Shown: positions 33,583 through 34,836 of the stretch, piece by piece
Position numbering within the stretch: the first letter of the stretch is position 1
Layout: each line of letters begins with the position of its first letter
Source: Verrucomicrobiota bacterium
GTDB lineage: Bacteria; Verrucomicrobiota; Verrucomicrobiia; Verrucomicrobiales; DEV007
Length of the DNA: 34,836 nt
Direction of reading: 5' to 3'
NCBI GenBank assembly: GCA_024277195.1
Contig: JAJRVS010000147.1
Location: forward strand, 1 to 34,836
Translations under genes and position numbers: made by a program
Notes under the pieces: model-generated
Databases searched by the model: none
Told to the model about the DNA's origin: nothing
What the model saw: only the letters and a program-made list of their open reading frames with translations

Positions 33583-34338
33583 TTAGGATTTCCAACGACG
33601 ACGTTCGAGGACTTGGTGGGTGAGAAAAAGCATCACCGCAGCGGAGCTGAGGTAATAGACGATGGGGCGGGAGTCGATCAAGCCTTCGGTGAAAATACGG
33701 CGGTGTTCGACGGTGGAAAAATAGGTCACTTTGTCGAGCAGTTCGGTGGGCAGTTTGGCTCCGAAGAAGTGGATGAAACCAAGAAAGTAGTGCAGCATCA
33801 CTACAACAAAAGTGATCATGGCGGCGATCAGTTGGTTGGAGGTGAGGGAGGAGGCAAAACAACCAATGGCGATGTTGAAAAAACCAAGCAGCAGCAGGAT
33901 GGCGCCGGCGCCGTAGAAGGAGCCGGATTGAAAGGCTGCCAGTTCTCCAGTGATGTCTTGGAAGAGGAAGAAAAAGGCAAAGACCGGCAGGATGATGACG
34001 ACGTAGAGGATGCAGGTGGCAATGTATTTGGCCATCACCACTTGCACGCTGCGCACCGGGGCGGTGAACAGGGTTTCCAAGGTGCCCATTTTTTTCTCTT
34101 CGGCAAAAAGCCGCATAGTTAGAAGTGGGAAGAGGAAAAAGTAGCCCATCCAAAACCAGCCGGAATCAAAGAGGTTGTAGACCAGGCTGTGTTGGTTCAC
34201 CCGCAGGCGCATGGCGGTGACGATGCTGGAGAACAACCAGCCGTTGAGAAAGGTGAACAGGGCGATGATCACGTACGCTAGTGGAGAGAGAAAGAAGGAG
34301 CGCAGTTCTTTTCGCAATAGGATGAAAAACGGGCGCAT
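33583..34338 (-). CDS. ABC-2 type transporter permease, GldF-like
   Basis: This 251-residue integral membrane protein has about six transmembrane helices. The N-terminus FFILLRKELRSFFLSPLAYV and the segment AEEKKMGTLETLFTAPVRS are typical of the ABC-2 permeases associated with GldG. It would form the membrane channel with the ATPase encoded 38 bases upstream. The next gene starts 34 bases downstream. No ribosome site is obvious. Confidence 0.9.
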   Translation of the reverse strand: MRPFFILLRKELRSFFLSPLAYVIIALFTFLNGWLFSSIVTAMRLRVNQHSLVYNLFDSGWFWMGYFFLFPLLTMRLFAEEKKMGTLETLFTAPVRSVQVVMAKYIATCILYVVIILPVFAFFFLFQDITGELAAFQSGSFYGAGAILLLLGFFNIAIGCFASSLTSNQLIAAMITFVVVMLHYFLGFIHFFGAKLPTELLDKVTYFSTVEHRRIFTEGLIDSRPIVYYLSSAAVMLFLTHQVLERRRWKS

Positions 34339-34376
34339 GGGTGGGAAGATTTGAGATCTGAAATTAAGGATTTAAA

Positions 34377-34836
34377 TCAATCACCAGTGATGTTGACGAA
34401 GGCGTCTTCCAGGGAGGCGGTGTCGCGGTAGAGTTCACGCAGCGGCCAGTTCTGCTCGCGGGCGAGGGCGAAAAGTTGCTCGCGGATGTCGATGTTGCTG
34501 TGTGGATGGATGTCGATCATTGACCAGTCTTGATTACTACCGGTGTGAATGGCGCTATTGACGTCCGCCAGGCCTTCGATTTTTTCGAGTGCTTGTTTGG
34601 CACTGGTTTTCACTTCCAAGTGGACGGTTCCGGAGCAGTGCAGGCGACGGATCAGGTTCTGCGGGGTGTCGGAGGCTTTGATCCGGCCTTTGTCGATGAT
34701 GACTACCCGGGTGGCGGTCATCTCCACTTCGCTGAGAATGTGGGTGGAAATCAATATGGTGTGGCGCTCGCCGAGGCGTTTGATCAGTTCGCGCACTTGG
34801 CGGATCTGGTTGGGGTCGAGGCCGTTGGTGGGTTCA
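34377..34836 (-). CDS. ABC transporter ATP-binding protein (partial, N-terminus off right edge)
   Basis: The frame is open to the window edge. The first visible residues, EPTNGLDPNQIRQVRELI, follow the Walker B aspartate. Next comes the switch region HTILISTHILSEVE with the H-loop histidine, then the C-terminal extension typical of ABC-2 ATPases (LHCSGTVHLEVKTSAKQALE). About 153 residues are visible. Walker A and the signature lie beyond the edge. It is the first visible gene of the operon with the GldF-like permease. Confidence 0.9.
   Translation of the reverse strand, partial: EPTNGLDPNQIRQVRELIKRLGERHTILISTHILSEVEMTATRVVIIDKGRIKASDTPQNLIRRLHCSGTVHLEVKTSAKQALEKIEGLADVNSAIHTGSNQDWSMIDIHPHSNIDIREQLFALAREQNWPLRELYRDTASLEDAFVNITGD

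Overview
The window looks like a chromosome segment of a Gram-negative member of the Verrucomicrobiota, probably Verrucomicrobiales. This is inferred from gene content: Planctomycete/Verrucomicrobia-type cytochrome families (PSCyt1/DUF1549/DUF1553, DUF1501, DUF1587-1595-1592-1588-1585, DUF1552), a Minf_1886-family protein, an LPS-export cluster joined to HPr kinase/HPr/enzyme I, and a GldA/F/G-like transporter. Many starts lack a Shine-Dalgarno sequence. No species was identified.

Left part (1-14492): minus-strand operons of exported haem-motif proteins and their partners. A four-gene operon reads 14492->5902: PSCyt1/PSD1 protein, DUF1501 protein, large DUF1592-type cytochrome-like protein with an inserted beta-sandwich-like region, and DUF1552 protein. 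A second, closely similar copy of the first two genes reads 3811->1 and runs off the left edge. Both operons are preceded by the same two short sequence blocks at identical spacing (3871-3900 and 14531-14560), which resemble an ECF-sigma promoter. Between the copies, on the plus strand, lie an exported beta-carbonic anhydrase and two small unknown genes.

Middle part (14664-20069), plus strand: a TPR lipoprotein-like protein, a 220-base gap with two copies of a hairpin repeat (a third copy is at 5811), a Minf_1886-family protein whose C-terminus is made of repeat DNA, and a two-domain M16 metalloprotease overlapping it by one base.

Envelope/regulation cluster (20294-28988), plus strand: kdsA, lptC-like, lptA-like, lptB, long-form hpf, hprK, ptsH, ptsI and an exported MRJP/yellow-like protein. 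It joins Kdo synthesis and LPS export to ribosome hibernation and a PTS phosphorelay with no transport EII in view. ptsI is interrupted by a -1 frameshift near 27229 that one extra T would repair. A 21-base-period direct repeat precedes ptsH.

Right part: a tRNA-Leu(CAG) with a promoter, ubiE/menG with a repeat-like 3' end, and on the minus strand an ABC transporter operon (ATPase cut by the right edge, permease, GldG-like protein, DUF4340 protein).

The best candidates for new biology are the duplicated cytochrome modules with their shared promoter-like element and the hairpin repeat that shows a compensatory base pair. I see no CRISPR array, phage or insertion sequence.
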